Positions 1 to 11,022 of a DNA stretch of 64,000 bases are shown piece by piece. The translations under genes and the position numbers were made by a program. Origin of the DNA: Prochlorococcus sp. AG-363-O16 (GTDB lineage: Bacteria > Cyanobacteriota > Cyanobacteriia > PCC-6307 > Cyanobiaceae); contig QCGA01000001.1 of NCBI GenBank assembly GCA_003280095.1, positions 62,001 through 126,000 of the forward strand. The letters run 5' to 3'. The notes under the pieces are model-generated. The model ran no database searches and had not been told where the DNA came from. It worked only from the letters and a program-made list of their open reading frames with translations. Within the stretch, counting starts at the first letter, position 1. Every line of letters begins with the position of its first letter.

Positions 1-1
1 T

Positions 2-286
2 CTACGACTTCAAAAAGAAAGAATGCGAGAATATTTAGTAACTGACTTGTATAGCTATCACTGTGAATATGGACTTAATCACGAAAAGCTTAATTTATGC
101 AAGAATCCAACACCAATTTTACATCCAGGTCCAGTCAATAGAGGGATAGAGATGAGTAGCGCTCTTTTAGATGATCATTCTATATCTCTCGTAAACGAAC
201 AAGTTACCAACGGTATATCAATCCGGATGGCGCTGCTATACCTAATTGCCGCTAATGATCAATCAAACGATATCTTTGAAAGATAA
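2..286 (+). CDS. pyrB: aspartate carbamoyltransferase, C-terminal part (truncated by window start)
   Basis: Frame is open from position 2 (LRLQKERM...) and carries [15 protein letters not shown]...[15 protein letters not shown], typical of the PyrB C-terminus; the ATG at 23 is internal. Confidence 0.9.
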   Translation, partial: LRLQKERMREYLVTDLYSYHCEYGLNHEKLNLCKNPTPILHPGPVNRGIEMSSALLDDHSISLVNEQVTNGISIRMALLYLIAANDQSNDIFER

Positions 287-349
287 AAATATCTGACAGC
301 GAAAATTTATCCCCAAGGAAATCAATTTTTGAAAAATCAAAGTTAATGG

Positions 350-730
350 TTATCCTCCAAGTAACTTAGACCCTTCTAGCAGCAATCCATAAAGCAATCC
401 GAATCTCGCAGAATCAAGAAGCTGACATGGCAAGTTACTTCGCGCAGACGATGACCAATTACCTCGAATCCGAACCATAAATTCTAAAAATAGAACTGTA
501 ACCAAAGCCCCTACTGGATCCATTAGTGCTAGAACACCACCGATCATGCCTATAGAACTACCAAGGAAAAATCCACTAAGCAAAATAATCGATAAAAGAG
601 AATATCTCCGCCAAGGGTTAACACCCCATCTCTCCAATCTTTCAAGAGCTTGACCAATACTCTGATTCAGTCGAGTGCCTTGCATTTTCCTATCCATGGG
701 AGAAAACTGATTTAAAAATACCCAAGTCAA
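350..730 (-). CDS. Ycf20/DUF565-like membrane protein
   Basis: LN.SIGQALERL...NPWRRYSLLSIILLSGFFLGSSIG pattern with TM segments. Confidence 0.7.
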   Translation of the reverse strand: MTWVFLNQFSPMDRKMQGTRLNQSIGQALERLERWGVNPWRRYSLLSIILLSGFFLGSSIGMIGGVLALMDPVGALVTVLFLEFMVRIRGNWSSSARSNLPCQLLDSARFGLLYGLLLEGSKLLGG

Positions 731-860
731 GAATTCAAACTTACACTGTAAAAATATACTAAGAACAGTTTAAATCAGAAAATTTTTTAATCTCTAATCT
801 AAGCAAAAAATTCCGTCAGTGAACCCTACAAAAATTCAATTATTTTCTACATATCAAGCA

Positions 861-1061
861 TTAACTAGGCTCTATTTTTGACTTGCGCGCCGCTTTTCCT
901 TCAAGTAGCTCTAACAAAGCCTCCATTTGTGCCATGACACCCCGCACCTCGCCAGCTTCTGGCAACATGCCATCTTCCAAGATGCCTGTATGCATCGCAC
1001 GCAGTTCTTGTCGGATGTAACGCAGGTGACTCACCACCTGTTCTCTTTTCGATTGTGACAT
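861..1061 (-). CDS. conserved hypothetical small protein
   Basis: 66-aa ORF, helical composition; competing overlapping ORFs look less protein-like. Confidence 0.5.
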   Translation of the reverse strand: MSQSKREQVVSHLRYIRQELRAMHTGILEDGMLPEAGEVRGVMAQMEALLELLEGKAARKSKIEPS

Positions 1062-1418
1062 CGAGGATAAACCCCTTCCTCATACTCTTATCACCAATAG
1101 TCTCTCACCTACGAGACTGGATGCTTGCTGTCAAGAGACCACATAAAGTAACTAAGACAAAAGTCAGCAAAGAAGTAGGTCTTACAGAAACCGTCGTAGG
1201 AACCGAAGCTGCAAGGGAAACCAATATGAGTGAACGCTTCTTATAAAGAAATTTAATCTGAGAGTTCATTTATAAAAGTCGTACCCAACCCAAAAGCTTG
1301 CTTGACCCAAAAAACTCCCAGGAAGAGATTCACAAAGATTCTTGTTCATCATTCAAAACAAGCAAAGAGAATTTATACGCCTCCAGCTTTAACTACAGGA
1401 AATTACGCATATCGAAAG

Positions 1419-1491
1419 TGGAGAATAGGGGATTCGAACCCCTGACCTCTGCGGTGCGATCACAGCGCTCTACCAACTGAGCTAATTCCCC
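1419..1491 (-). tRNA. tRNA-Ala(CGC)
   Basis: GGGGAATTAGCTCAGTTGGTAGAGCGCTGTGATCGCACCGCAGAGGTCAGGGGTTCGAATCCCCTATTCTCCA folds as a cloverleaf; G3:U70 pair in acceptor stem; anticodon CGC. Confidence 0.95.
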
Positions 1492-1571
1492 ATTGAGAAA
1501 CTAACCTGTAAAAACAACTTGCTTTTAGCAGGTTCAAGCAATTAATAGCAGACCTACCAAGTGAACGTTGC

Positions 1572-1784
1572 ATGGCTAAAAACCAAATAAATACAGAAAC
1601 AATCCAGACATTTAGTGAAACAGAAGTTGCTGCCCTCGCAAAACGTCTGGAAGATGATGAATACAACACTCCTTTTGATGGACTTGATGATTGGCATCTA
1701 CTAAGAGCAGTTGCTATTCACCGTCCAGAGCTTGTAAGGCCCTACCTTCACTTAATAGATCAGGAACCTTTTGATGAAGATTGA
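1572..1784 (+). CDS. DUF2555-like hypothetical protein
   Basis: 70-aa ORF (FSETEVAALAKRLEDDEYNTPFDGLDDWHLLRAVAI). Confidence 0.7.
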   Translation: MAKNQINTETIQTFSETEVAALAKRLEDDEYNTPFDGLDDWHLLRAVAIHRPELVRPYLHLIDQEPFDED

Positions 1785-3069
1785 GACGACTCTCCCTCTA
1801 AAAGGACGTCGTCTGCTAATAGCAGCATCGGGCAGCATTGCTGCCGTCAAAACCACCATTCTCGTAAGCAACCTGATCAAGGCAGGTGCTCAAGTTCAGT
1901 GTCTAGTTACTCCAAGCGCCTCAAAACTAGTAAGCCCTTTAGCCCTGGCAAACCTTAGTAGGAATCGTTGTTATCAAGATAAAGATCAATGGGATGCGAA
2001 TGAACCCAGACCATTACACATTGCCCTTGCTGAGTGGGCTGAAGTTGTTGTTATTGCACCAATGAGTGCATCAACGCTGGGTCGATGGATAAATGGATTA
2101 GGAGAAGGACTTCTCGCGAGTTTATTGCTTGCTTGTGAAAGGCCTGTGGTGGCAGCCGCAGCAATGAACACAGCAATGTGGAACAACCCAGGCGTAAAAA
2201 ACAATTGGGAACAGCTAAAAACAAATCAAAAGGTTTTAACTCTTGAACCAGAAGAAGGCTTATTGGCTTGCAATCGCATAGGAGATGGTCGAATGGTCCA
2301 TCCAGACCTAATAGAACTCGCAATTAATAGCGCTCTTATGCACTCAGACCGTACTGGTCACCTTAAAAGAGATTTTTCTGGACAAAAAATACTTGTAACT
2401 GCAGGACCCACTTTAGAAAGGCTCGACCAGGCAAGAAATATTAGTAATCGAAGCAGTGGGCTCATGGGAGTCCTTCTTGCCCAAGCTGCTCGCTTCAGGG
2501 GGGGAGATGTAGACCTTGTACATGGCCCGCTCTCAATCTCTAAGGGGTTGCTCGAAGGTTTAAAAAGCCATCAAATTTACAGCGCAGCAGAAATGCAAGT
2601 GCAAATTTCCGAGTTACAGCCTTTTGCCAAGGTAATTGCAATGACTGCTGCTGTTGCAGATATAAGAAGAAAAGGGCTTGATGAAATCAAAGACAAGATA
2701 AATAAAAGAGACCTGATTTCATCTCTAGGGAAAGAATTAGAACTTGTCCCCGACTTACTTGCCGAAATCGTTAAAAGGCGCTCTGCTAATCAGATCATTC
2801 TTGGATTTGCAGCCCTTACTGGAAATGATGCTGAGATACGAAAAATAGGAGAGCAGAAACGACAAATGAAAGGTTGTGACCTATTAATGGCGAACCCTAT
2901 TGACAAACCTGGGCAAGGATTTGAGACAAATACCAATGGTGGATGGTTGTTAGGGTTCAAAGGGAAGCCTCGTGAAATCCCAGTCACAACAAAGCTTGAC
3001 GTTGCTCATCAGCTGCTAGATGCCATTCACGAAATAACGATTAACAATTCTGGCTGCAACAGTTCGTGA
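1771..3069 (+). CDS. coaBC: bifunctional phosphopantothenoylcysteine decarboxylase/phosphopantothenate-cysteine ligase
   Basis: ITGSIAAVK-like N-terminus, PAMNTAMWNNP, ILVTAGPTLERLDQARNISNRSSG motif. Confidence 0.95.
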   Translation: MMKIETTLPLKGRRLLIAASGSIAAVKTTILVSNLIKAGAQVQCLVTPSASKLVSPLALANLSRNRCYQDKDQWDANEPRPLHIALAEWAEVVVIAPMSASTLGRWINGLGEGLLASLLLACERPVVAAAAMNTAMWNNPGVKNNWEQLKTNQKVLTLEPEEGLLACNRIGDGRMVHPDLIELAINSALMHSDRTGHLKRDFSGQKILVTAGPTLERLDQARNISNRSSGLMGVLLAQAARFRGGDVDLVHGPLSISKGLLEGLKSHQIYSAAEMQVQISELQPFAKVIAMTAAVADIRRKGLDEIKDKINKRDLISSLGKELELVPDLLAEIVKRRSANQIILGFAALTGNDAEIRKIGEQKRQMKGCDLLMANPIDKPGQGFETNTNGGWLLGFKGKPREIPVTTKLDVAHQLLDAIHEITINNSGCNSS

Positions 3070-3144
3070 TTCCTGGTCAGAGGTATTCCCTCACCGTGAA
3101 AGAATGGTCTTGTACGGTGCTTCCGTCAGTCGCTGGCGTGTTCA

Positions 3145-3702
3145 ATGGCCTCTCTAATTTCTTCCCTAAAACGGTCCCTGACAAGACTAATGATCTTGTT
3201 GCCAGTACTAGTGGGCCTAATTATCAGTCCCTTGCCGGTAAACGCCCTCTACCCAAGTGATTTCAACGACCAAACCGCAAAAGATCTCAATCCAGATCTT
3301 CATGGGCAAAACCTTCAAAAAAAGGAGTTTGTTAAATACTCCCTCTCAGGCTTTGATTTAAGCGAGGCAGACCTCAGTGGTTCTTTCTTCAGCGTCTCAA
3401 ACCTGAAAAATGCCAATCTGCGTGGTGCGAATCTGCAAGATGTGATCGCATATGCAACTCGCTTTGACAATGCAGACCTATCTGGTGCCAATCTGCGTGG
3501 TGCAGATCTTATGAAGAGTTTCTTCAATGGCGCAGTGATTGATGGCACGGACTTCAGTGACGCAGTCCTTGACAAGTCCCAACAAAAAGCTCTTTGCGAA
3601 AGAGCAAGTGGCATAACTTTTGACAGCCTTGACTGTGCAGGCTTGTCTGAGGGCTATGTTCCCGCTTCAGAATCAGCCAACAAGTTCAATCCTGGCAGTT
3701 AA
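3145..3702 (+). CDS. pentapeptide-repeat protein with signal peptide
   Basis: A(N/D)LxxA pentapeptide repeats: ANLRGANLQDV, ADLSGANLRGADL. Confidence 0.85.
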   Translation: MASLISSLKRSLTRLMILLPVLVGLIISPLPVNALYPSDFNDQTAKDLNPDLHGQNLQKKEFVKYSLSGFDLSEADLSGSFFSVSNLKNANLRGANLQDVIAYATRFDNADLSGANLRGADLMKSFFNGAVIDGTDFSDAVLDKSQQKALCERASGITFDSLDCAGLSEGYVPASESANKFNPGS

Positions 3703-3732
3703 GAACAAGGTCTAACAACCCAATCAGAGGTT

Positions 3733-3776
3733 AAGCCCAAGGGGCGGGATGGATATCCATCCCGCCCCTTGGGCTT
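3733..3776. terminator. perfect 44-nt palindrome, strong terminator hairpin
   Basis: AAGCCCAAGGGGCGGGATGGAT/ATCCATCCCGCCCCTTGGGCTT followed by a T-rich tract. Confidence 0.9.
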
Positions 3777-4091
3777 TTTAATTAGGTCGCAACAACTCAC
3801 CAAGAACAAATTTCACATGAATCGAGTGATAAAGAATTTCATTTTGTGGCCTTTAAAACCTTTTAAGAACGCACCAAATGTCTAGTTGTGCAACTTAGAC
3901 ATTTCAGAAAATTCACACCAAAAATAAACCCTCTGCTCATTGCGGACCTTCCAAACTCATTGTAGTGCAAGGGTTTAGAGCTAAATAACTACCGCAATTT
4001 TTAACTCTGAAACGATATTCGATAAGCGACGGGTTGTTGAGAGCTGCAAAAGGCTGGCCATATCACCCTTAAGCCCCCTGTAGGATCCGAC

Positions 4092-4949
4092 TTGCCCTGT
4101 TGGGCGGTTAGTACCGCAGTCATCTGGCCTTTCGGCTTATCTCCCATGCGATTTCGTCCTTTGCTGGCCTTGGTGCTGGCTTTCTGTATCACCTTTATAG
4201 CTGCCCCCAGCAGTGCTTATGCCGACTTTGTGCTTGGCAGTGAAAGGGGAAATTCACAATTTGGCGAAACAGTCAATACCGGCAAAGCCAACCTTTGTCC
4301 CACAGTTGCTCCTGGTTCCTCAGGATCCATCAGTCTTGGTAAAGGTGGCGGTCTTAAAGATATCTGCATGCACCCCACTGAGGTGTTTGTGAAAATTGCA
4401 GGATCAAAGCGTAAGAAAGCAGAATTCGCTCCTGCAAAAATCATCACTCCCTCCAACAACACAAGCGTTGACCAAATCTATGGAGACGTTTCAGGAGACA
4501 CCTTTACAGAAAAAGGTGGCATCGACTTTGCCTTAATTACTGTTTTAGCCCCTAATGGATTAGAAGTTCCATTCGTCTTCTCAGCCAAAGACTTGGTAAT
4601 GGAAGCAAGCAGTTCCTCTATTACAGCTGGAACTGAATTCAAAGGCAAAACACTTACACCCAACTATCGCACCGGCGATTTTCTAGACCCCAAGAGTCGT
4701 GCACTAAGTACAGGTGTTGACTATGCGCAAGGTCTAGTGGCTTTAGGTGGTGATGATGAAGAACTTGCAAGAGAAAACATCAAACGCGACGTAACTGGCC
4801 AGGGTGCAATTACCCTTTCAGTTGACAGTGTTCAAGGTGACGAATTCTCTGGCTCCTTTGTTGCAATCCAGCCATCCGACACTGACATGGGTTCTAAAGA
4901 CCCTCTAGAAGTCAAAATCGTTGGTGAGCTTTACGGTCGCAAAGGATGA
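4092..4949 (+). CDS. psbO: photosystem II manganese-stabilizing protein PsbO (start probably 4146)
   Basis: Signal peptide MRFRPLLALVLAFC then PsbO features (CPTVAPGSSGSI, GEFSGSFVAIQPSDTD, VKIVGELYGRK). Confidence 0.95.
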   Translation: MPCWAVSTAVIWPFGLSPMRFRPLLALVLAFCITFIAAPSSAYADFVLGSERGNSQFGETVNTGKANLCPTVAPGSSGSISLGKGGGLKDICMHPTEVFVKIAGSKRKKAEFAPAKIITPSNNTSVDQIYGDVSGDTFTEKGGIDFALITVLAPNGLEVPFVFSAKDLVMEASSSSITAGTEFKGKTLTPNYRTGDFLDPKSRALSTGVDYAQGLVALGGDDEELARENIKRDVTGQGAITLSVDSVQGDEFSGSFVAIQPSDTDMGSKDPLEVKIVGELYGRKG

Positions 4950-4991
4950 TCCCATAAGGGTGTCTGATCTAGGACCCTTAAATAGGAACAA

Positions 4992-5052
4992 CAATCCTTG
5001 AATTCACTCAAAAGGGGCCTAGTTGGCCCCTTTTGAGTGAATTCAAGGATTG
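4992..5052. terminator. long perfect hairpin (28-bp stem, 5-nt loop)
   Basis: CAATCCTTGAATTCACTCAAAAGGGGCC-TAGTT-GGCCCCTTTTGAGTGAATTCAAGGATTG. Confidence 0.85.
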
Positions 5053-5065
5053 AAATTTCCTACCC

Positions 5066-6268
5066 ATGAAGCCGTCATCTGGGAGAATTCTCGAACATAT
5101 GCCATTGACCATGACAAACAACAACCATTCAGGTCTTATTACTGCATATGGGGGAACCCTTGTTGACTTAATGGTTAGTGAAGACAAGAAAGAAGAAGTC
5201 AAAGCCTCTGCCAACAAACAAATCGAATGCTCGGACAGAAACGCATGTGATATTGAATTACTCGTAATTGGAGGGTTCTCTCCAGAACGAGGATTTATGC
5301 ACCAAGCTGATTACAACTCAGTGCTTCGAGAAAATAGAACCACTTCAGGATATTTATTTGGGCTGCCAATTGTTATGGACACTGATCGTGAAGATATAGG
5401 GATTGATGACAAAGTTTTACTCACTTACAAGGACCAAAACCTTGCTGTCCTTCAAGTAGAAGACAAATGGGAGCCAGACAAAGTTTTAGAAGCAAAGGCT
5501 TGTTATGGAACGACCTCTCTAGAGCATCCTGCAGTTCGAATGATTGCTTCCGAACGAAAACGCTACTACCTAGGAGGAAGTATTCAAGGCTTAAAACTTC
5601 CCTCTAGGATCTTTCCATGCAAAACTCCAGTCCAAGTAAGGGATGATCTACCACCAGGTGAAGATGTTGTGGCTTTTCAATGCCGTAATCCAATTCACAG
5701 AGCTCACTATGAGCTATTCACACGAGCACTAAAAGCAAGCAACGTAAGTAAAAATGCTGTGGTTCTAGTACACCCAACTTGCGGACCTACGCAACAAGAC
5801 GATATTCCAGGGCATATACGCTTTCAAACATACGAACGTCTTGCTGCTGAAGTAAACAACTCTTCAATTCGATGGGCCTACCTGCCATACGCAATGCACA
5901 TGGCAGGTCCTAGGGAAGCACTCCAGCACATGATTATTCGCCGAAATTATGGTTGTACACACTTCATCATTGGTCGCGACATGGCAGGCTGTAAATCCTC
6001 TTTAACTGGAGAAGACTTCTATGGACCCTATGACGCACAGAATTTTGCAAATGAATGTGCCTCAGAACTTGCAATGGAAACAGTCCCTTCTCTGAACCTC
6101 GTCTTCACGGAAGAAGAAGGTTACGTAACCGCAGAACATGCAGAGGCTCGTGGCCTTCATGTCAGAAAACTGAGCGGAACTCAATTCCGAAAAATGCTAA
6201 GAAGTGGTGAGGAGATTCCAGAATGGTTTGCTTTCCGAAGCGTAGTAGAAGTACTTAGGGCCTCCTAA
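5066..6268 (+). CDS. sat: ATP sulfurylase
   Basis: FQCRNPIHRAHYEL, HPTCGPTQQDDIP, HFIIGRDMAGCKSS motifs. Confidence 0.95.
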   Translation: MKPSSGRILEHMPLTMTNNNHSGLITAYGGTLVDLMVSEDKKEEVKASANKQIECSDRNACDIELLVIGGFSPERGFMHQADYNSVLRENRTTSGYLFGLPIVMDTDREDIGIDDKVLLTYKDQNLAVLQVEDKWEPDKVLEAKACYGTTSLEHPAVRMIASERKRYYLGGSIQGLKLPSRIFPCKTPVQVRDDLPPGEDVVAFQCRNPIHRAHYELFTRALKASNVSKNAVVLVHPTCGPTQQDDIPGHIRFQTYERLAAEVNNSSIRWAYLPYAMHMAGPREALQHMIIRRNYGCTHFIIGRDMAGCKSSLTGEDFYGPYDAQNFANECASELAMETVPSLNLVFTEEEGYVTAEHAEARGLHVRKLSGTQFRKMLRSGEEIPEWFAFRSVVEVLRAS

Positions 6269-6313
6269 GTCTCATAATCCTATTAACATTCCTTCACCCC
6301 AGAAAGAAGAACC

Positions 6314-8167
6314 TTGAACAAACGCTTGCGCAATGTAGGGCTTTACGTGCTCCTGGTCGTGGTTGTAATCGTTGTTGGGACGGCTTTCCTTGAAAAGCCC
6401 GACGCCTCAAACACTCCCAGAACACTTAGATACAGTGACTTCGTTGAAGCGGTCGAAGAGAACGAAGTAAGTCGAGTTTTAATTTCCCCTGACAAAGGCT
6501 CTGCTCAAGTCATAGAAAGCGACGGAAGGAGATCTGAGGTGAATCTGGCTCCTGATAAAGATCTTTATCAATTACTTACTAAGCACAATGTTGATATTGC
6601 AGTGCAACCAAATCGCACGCCCAGTCCATGGCAACAAGCTGCAAGCAGCTTGATCTTCCCAATACTGTTATTAGGTGGACTCTTCTTTCTTTTCCGACGT
6701 GCACAAGGTGGTAGTGGTGGTGGTGGCAATCCAGCAATGAATTTTGGCAAAAGTAAGGCCCGGTTACAGATGGAACCATCCACTCAAGTAACTTTTGCAG
6801 ATGTAGCAGGAATTGAAGGTGCGAAGCTAGAGCTAACTGAAGTAGTTGATTTTCTAAAAAGTCCTGATCGATTTACTGCCGTAGGAGCAAAAATTCCTAA
6901 AGGTGTCCTTTTAGTAGGACCTCCAGGAACTGGCAAAACCTTACTTGCGAAAGCAGTCGCAGGGGAAGCAGCCGTACCTTTCTTCTCGATCTCAGGTTCA
7001 GAATTTGTCGAAATGTTCGTTGGTGTAGGTGCAAGTCGGGTTAGGGATCTGTTTGAACAAGCCAAGAAAAATGCTCCTTGCATAGTTTTCATTGATGAAA
7101 TCGATGCTGTAGGGCGTCAACGTGGCGCAGGTCTTGGAGGCGGTAACGACGAAAGGGAACAAACACTGAATCAACTTTTAACTGAAATGGATGGTTTTGA
7201 AGGCAATACAGGCATCATCATCGTCGCTGCCACCAACAGACCAGATGTTCTTGATTCCGCTCTAATGCGTCCAGGACGCTTCGATAGACAAGTTGTTGTT
7301 GATAGACCCGATTACACAGGGCGACTTCAAATACTCAAAGTTCATGCACGCTCCAAGACACTTTCTAAAGATGTTGATCTTGATAAAGTGGCAAGAAGAA
7401 CACCAGGGTTTACAGGGGCTGATCTAGCAAACTTACTTAATGAGTCTGCAATTCTTGCTGCACGCCGTGAGCTAAAAGAAGTGAGCAATGACGAGATCAA
7501 TGAAGCTATTGAACGTGTAATGGCTGGTCCAGAGAAAAAAGACCGAGTTATGAGTGAACGACGCAAAAGACTAGTTGCATATCACGAATCAGGACATGCC
7601 CTGGTGGGAGCACTCATGCCTGACTATGACCCTGTCCAAAAAATATCTATCATTCCTCGTGGCCAAGCTGGAGGATTGACCTTCTTCACACCTAGCGAAG
7701 AGAGAATGGAATCTGGTTTGTATTCAAGGTCTTATCTACAAAACCAAATGGCAGTTGCTTTAGGCGGACGAGTCGCAGAAGAAATCGTATATGGTGAGGA
7801 CGAAGTTACAACTGGTGCATCTAACGACCTCAAGCAAGTTGCACAAGTTGCAAGACAAATGGTCACCCGGTTCGGGATGAGTGACAAGCTTGGGCCAGTG
7901 GCTTTAGGAAGATCACAGGGAGGAATGTTCCTTGGTCGCGATATCGCCTCTGAGAGAGATTTTTCTGAGGACACTGCAGCCACTATTGATGAAGAAGTGT
8001 CTTGTTTGGTAGCAGAGGCTTACAAACGTGCGACGAAAGTCCTCACTGAAAATCGATCTGTTCTTGATGAGCTAGCAGAAATGTTGGTAGACAAAGAAAC
8101 AGTTGACTCAGAAGAGCTTCAGGAGCTTCTTATTCGTCGCGAAGTGAAAGCGGCTGAATACGCCTAA
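6314..8167 (+). CDS. ftsH: ATP-dependent zinc metalloprotease FtsH
   Basis: Walker [19 protein letters not shown] zinc site. Confidence 0.97.
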   Translation: MNKRLRNVGLYVLLVVVVIVVGTAFLEKPDASNTPRTLRYSDFVEAVEENEVSRVLISPDKGSAQVIESDGRRSEVNLAPDKDLYQLLTKHNVDIAVQPNRTPSPWQQAASSLIFPILLLGGLFFLFRRAQGGSGGGGNPAMNFGKSKARLQMEPSTQVTFADVAGIEGAKLELTEVVDFLKSPDRFTAVGAKIPKGVLLVGPPGTGKTLLAKAVAGEAAVPFFSISGSEFVEMFVGVGASRVRDLFEQAKKNAPCIVFIDEIDAVGRQRGAGLGGGNDEREQTLNQLLTEMDGFEGNTGIIIVAATNRPDVLDSALMRPGRFDRQVVVDRPDYTGRLQILKVHARSKTLSKDVDLDKVARRTPGFTGADLANLLNESAILAARRELKEVSNDEINEAIERVMAGPEKKDRVMSERRKRLVAYHESGHALVGALMPDYDPVQKISIIPRGQAGGLTFFTPSEERMESGLYSRSYLQNQMAVALGGRVAEEIVYGEDEVTTGASNDLKQVAQVARQMVTRFGMSDKLGPVALGRSQGGMFLGRDIASERDFSEDTAATIDEEVSCLVAEAYKRATKVLTENRSVLDELAEMLVDKETVDSEELQELLIRREVKAAEYA

Positions 8168-8168
8168 T

Positions 8169-8873
8169 GTGAACACAGGCTCATCATGGAAAGAAAAAGA
8201 GAACGCATTAATAGCTTCTCTGAAATGTCAACCATTAGTAGCCTTAATACGCCCAAAACCAATAGATATAGAAAAAACGAGTTTCAATAATGAGTTCTTT
8301 CAACGCCTAGGGGCTTTAAATAAACTAGGTATTAAACATATTGAAATTGCATGGTGCTCTCACCCTAGATGGCCTCTTCTTATTGAGGAGACTCACAATC
8401 GATTCCCAAGCTTCAATCTTGGAGCAGCATCAGTAACTTCTTCAGAGGCATTGACATGTGTAGCGGAGCTTAAACTCAACTACGCAATGCTTCCTTTCTG
8501 GGATCCAGGCCTTCAACAACTTGCTCAAAATCTTGATCAACTCTTAATCCCTGGAGTCTTTACTCCTTCAGAGATTAAGCAAGCAGTCAATAGTGGGCAT
8601 CGTGTCGTTAAACTATTTCCTGCAAGTTGCCTTGGGATTGACTACATCTCACAAATCAAAACACCACTTAGTGAAATTCCATTCATTATTGCAGCAGGAG
8701 GTCTCTCTATTAAAGAGATCAATCCTTGGCTTAATGCAGGGTGTGACGCCATCACAATAGGTAAAAATCTAGTAAAGGATGGACAAATAGATAAAGCACT
8801 ACAAACATGGATAGAAGACACAAGAACACAACGTCATGTCAAAATAACGTCGACAGAAAACTTGGTTAATTGA
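8169..8873 (+). CDS. eda: KDPG/KHG aldolase family protein
   Basis: GAASVTSSEAL, IPGVFTPSEI, VKLFPASCLG, AAGGLS motifs. Confidence 0.85.
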   Translation: MNTGSSWKEKENALIASLKCQPLVALIRPKPIDIEKTSFNNEFFQRLGALNKLGIKHIEIAWCSHPRWPLLIEETHNRFPSFNLGAASVTSSEALTCVAELKLNYAMLPFWDPGLQQLAQNLDQLLIPGVFTPSEIKQAVNSGHRVVKLFPASCLGIDYISQIKTPLSEIPFIIAAGGLSIKEINPWLNAGCDAITIGKNLVKDGQIDKALQTWIEDTRTQRHVKITSTENLVN

Positions 8874-9183
8874 CCATTATCTATAGAGTTAAAAAAGCAC
8901 AACCTTCAAAAAACTCTCGGGGAAGGTATTCCATCCTCAATAGGACAACACAAGTTCCCTATCAAAAACCAACCAAGTAATAAATCAGGAAGAAGCAACC
9001 TTGTAAAAAGTTTCCAACAAAACAAATACTATAAAAAGATAGAGTCCAGCTATAAAATATAAAAAAGCTACTTTAGTGGATATATTAATATAGATATGTC
9101 GCCAATATATAGACAATCTTGCTGATAACTCAGCCAAAAAATAGACAAATCATTTTTTCACTACTCGAGCAAATCAAATATCT

Positions 9184-10272
9184 TTAAAACAGAGAACACT
9201 GCCCCTGCTGTCGTAACAAGTGATCAGCAAGTACAAGCGCAACCATAGCTTCCACCATTGGTACTGCTCGAGGAAGAACACACGGATCATGGCGGCCCTT
9301 GGCTGAAATAATCTGTGCATTACCTTGAGCATCCACACTATGTTGATCTTTACGGATAGTTGCCGTCGGCTTAAAAGCCACTCTAAGTAAAATAGGTTCG
9401 CCATTGCTAATACCACCCTGAATTCCACCGGAATTATTTGTAGCGGTCTTCAAACTTCCCGTAGGGGTGGGAATAAATGCATCATTATGTTCACTTCCAG
9501 TTAGCAAGGTTCCACCAAATCCAGAGCCAATTTCAAAACCTTTCGTTGCAGGCAAAGACATCAAAGCTTTAGCAAGATCCGCTTCAAGTTTGTCAAAAAC
9601 CGGCATTCCAAGACCTAATGGTGAATTACGAACCACGCACTCAATAACGCCTCCACAAGAATCACCCTCACGACTAATAGCTTCGATTCTTTCCTGCATA
9701 AGTGCTGCCACAGCTTGATCAGGACAACGCACAATATTTGCCTCGACATTATCCAGAGTAACGGCTACCGGATTTATCTCAGCCTCAATGGTGTGAATAC
9801 GTCTAACCCAGGCAATAATCTCAGTGTTATTAACCTTTGCAAGTAATTGCTTTGCAATCGCACCTGCAGCCACTCGCCCAATAGTTTCTCTTGCGGAAGC
9901 ACGACCACCACCACTGCGAGATTGAATCCCATACTTCAAATGATAAGTGGCGTCTGCATGGGAAGGTCTAAAAGCAACTTGCAAATCCTTATAATCTTCA
10001 GGTCTTTGGTCCTTATTCCTAACCATCATTGCAATAGGAGTACCAAGCGTCTTGTTTTCCATAAGACCACTAAGAATCTCTACCCGGTCATCTTCTTTCC
10101 TAGGAGTTGTAATTTTGCTTTGACCTGGTTTCCTTCTATCCAAATCTTCCTGTATTTTTTTTAAGTCAAGTTCAAGTCTAGGTGGACAACCTTCCAGAAT
10201 TACACCCACACCTCCCCCATGCGATTCGCCAAAGGTACTAATCTTGAAAACTTCGCCGAAACTACTTCCCAT
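9184..10272 (-). CDS. aroC: chorismate synthase
   Basis: [45 protein letters not shown]. Confidence 0.97.
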   Translation of the reverse strand: MGSSFGEVFKISTFGESHGGGVGVILEGCPPRLELDLKKIQEDLDRRKPGQSKITTPRKEDDRVEILSGLMENKTLGTPIAMMVRNKDQRPEDYKDLQVAFRPSHADATYHLKYGIQSRSGGGRASARETIGRVAAGAIAKQLLAKVNNTEIIAWVRRIHTIEAEINPVAVTLDNVEANIVRCPDQAVAALMQERIEAISREGDSCGGVIECVVRNSPLGLGMPVFDKLEADLAKALMSLPATKGFEIGSGFGGTLLTGSEHNDAFIPTPTGSLKTATNNSGGIQGGISNGEPILLRVAFKPTATIRKDQHSVDAQGNAQIISAKGRHDPCVLPRAVPMVEAMVALVLADHLLRQQGQCSLF

Positions 10273-10580
10273 ACAAAACTCACTCTTTGTTAGAGGCTAA
10301 TAATTAATCAGCCTGTAGTCTTGATCGCCTTTGCAAGATCTAACTAAAAATAAAAAATACCACAATTTCTACCAATATCATTGAGGAGACAAAACCAATA
10401 ACCCAACGATAGTTCTTTTCGCTCAGATTGACCTATACGACTAACAAATTAGCCTAGAGATCACGTGAGTTCTATCCCTGAAAAGGTGACCTCAAAAGGT
10501 TTAAGGATCCTGATTACTCATGCACAACCAACCTTATCCTAGCGAGAAAGTATTGATTGTTTTTTTTGAACACCTAATCT

Positions 10581-10943
10581 ATGAAGGTACAAAGCCTTTA
10601 TTCAATGGCTAGGGACTTTCCAAGGATGCTTTCTTCCCTGGCAATAGGCGTAGGAGTTATCGCAATCATTGGCTGCACAAAGGTCCCACCCGTCTCAGAA
10701 CAAACCTCCTCAAATCAATCTGTATTAATTGAAAACATCGAAAATCGACTCAAACAACTAGAACTTCGAATGGGGAAGCAAAAGGCTTCCTCAGATTCTG
10801 ATAACAAAGCTCCTGCTGGCCCCATTAAGTCACTCACTTTCCGCAAGGGATCGGATGATGATCGACTGAGGATTTACTGGGCCGATGGAAGCAGTAGTGA
10901 CCTTCCTTGCACACAAGAGCAGGCAACACTTGCCTGTGGCTAA
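10581..10943 (+). CDS. hypothetical lipoprotein-like secreted protein
   Basis: Hydrophobic leader ending VIAIIGCTK (lipobox-like). Confidence 0.6.
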   Translation: MKVQSLYSMARDFPRMLSSLAIGVGVIAIIGCTKVPPVSEQTSSNQSVLIENIENRLKQLELRMGKQKASSDSDNKAPAGPIKSLTFRKGSDDDRLRIYWADGSSSDLPCTQEQATLACG

Positions 10944-11022
10944 ATCAATTGAGGGATTAGGCACTCACTGACCAACTAAACCTCTTAAAAATACATGGCT
11001 AAGTTCTTAAAACCATATACCC

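Noticed and set aside
6568-7983. Several antisense ORFs opposite ftsH
   Set aside because: Low-complexity antisense translations of a strongly conserved gene; no protein-like features.
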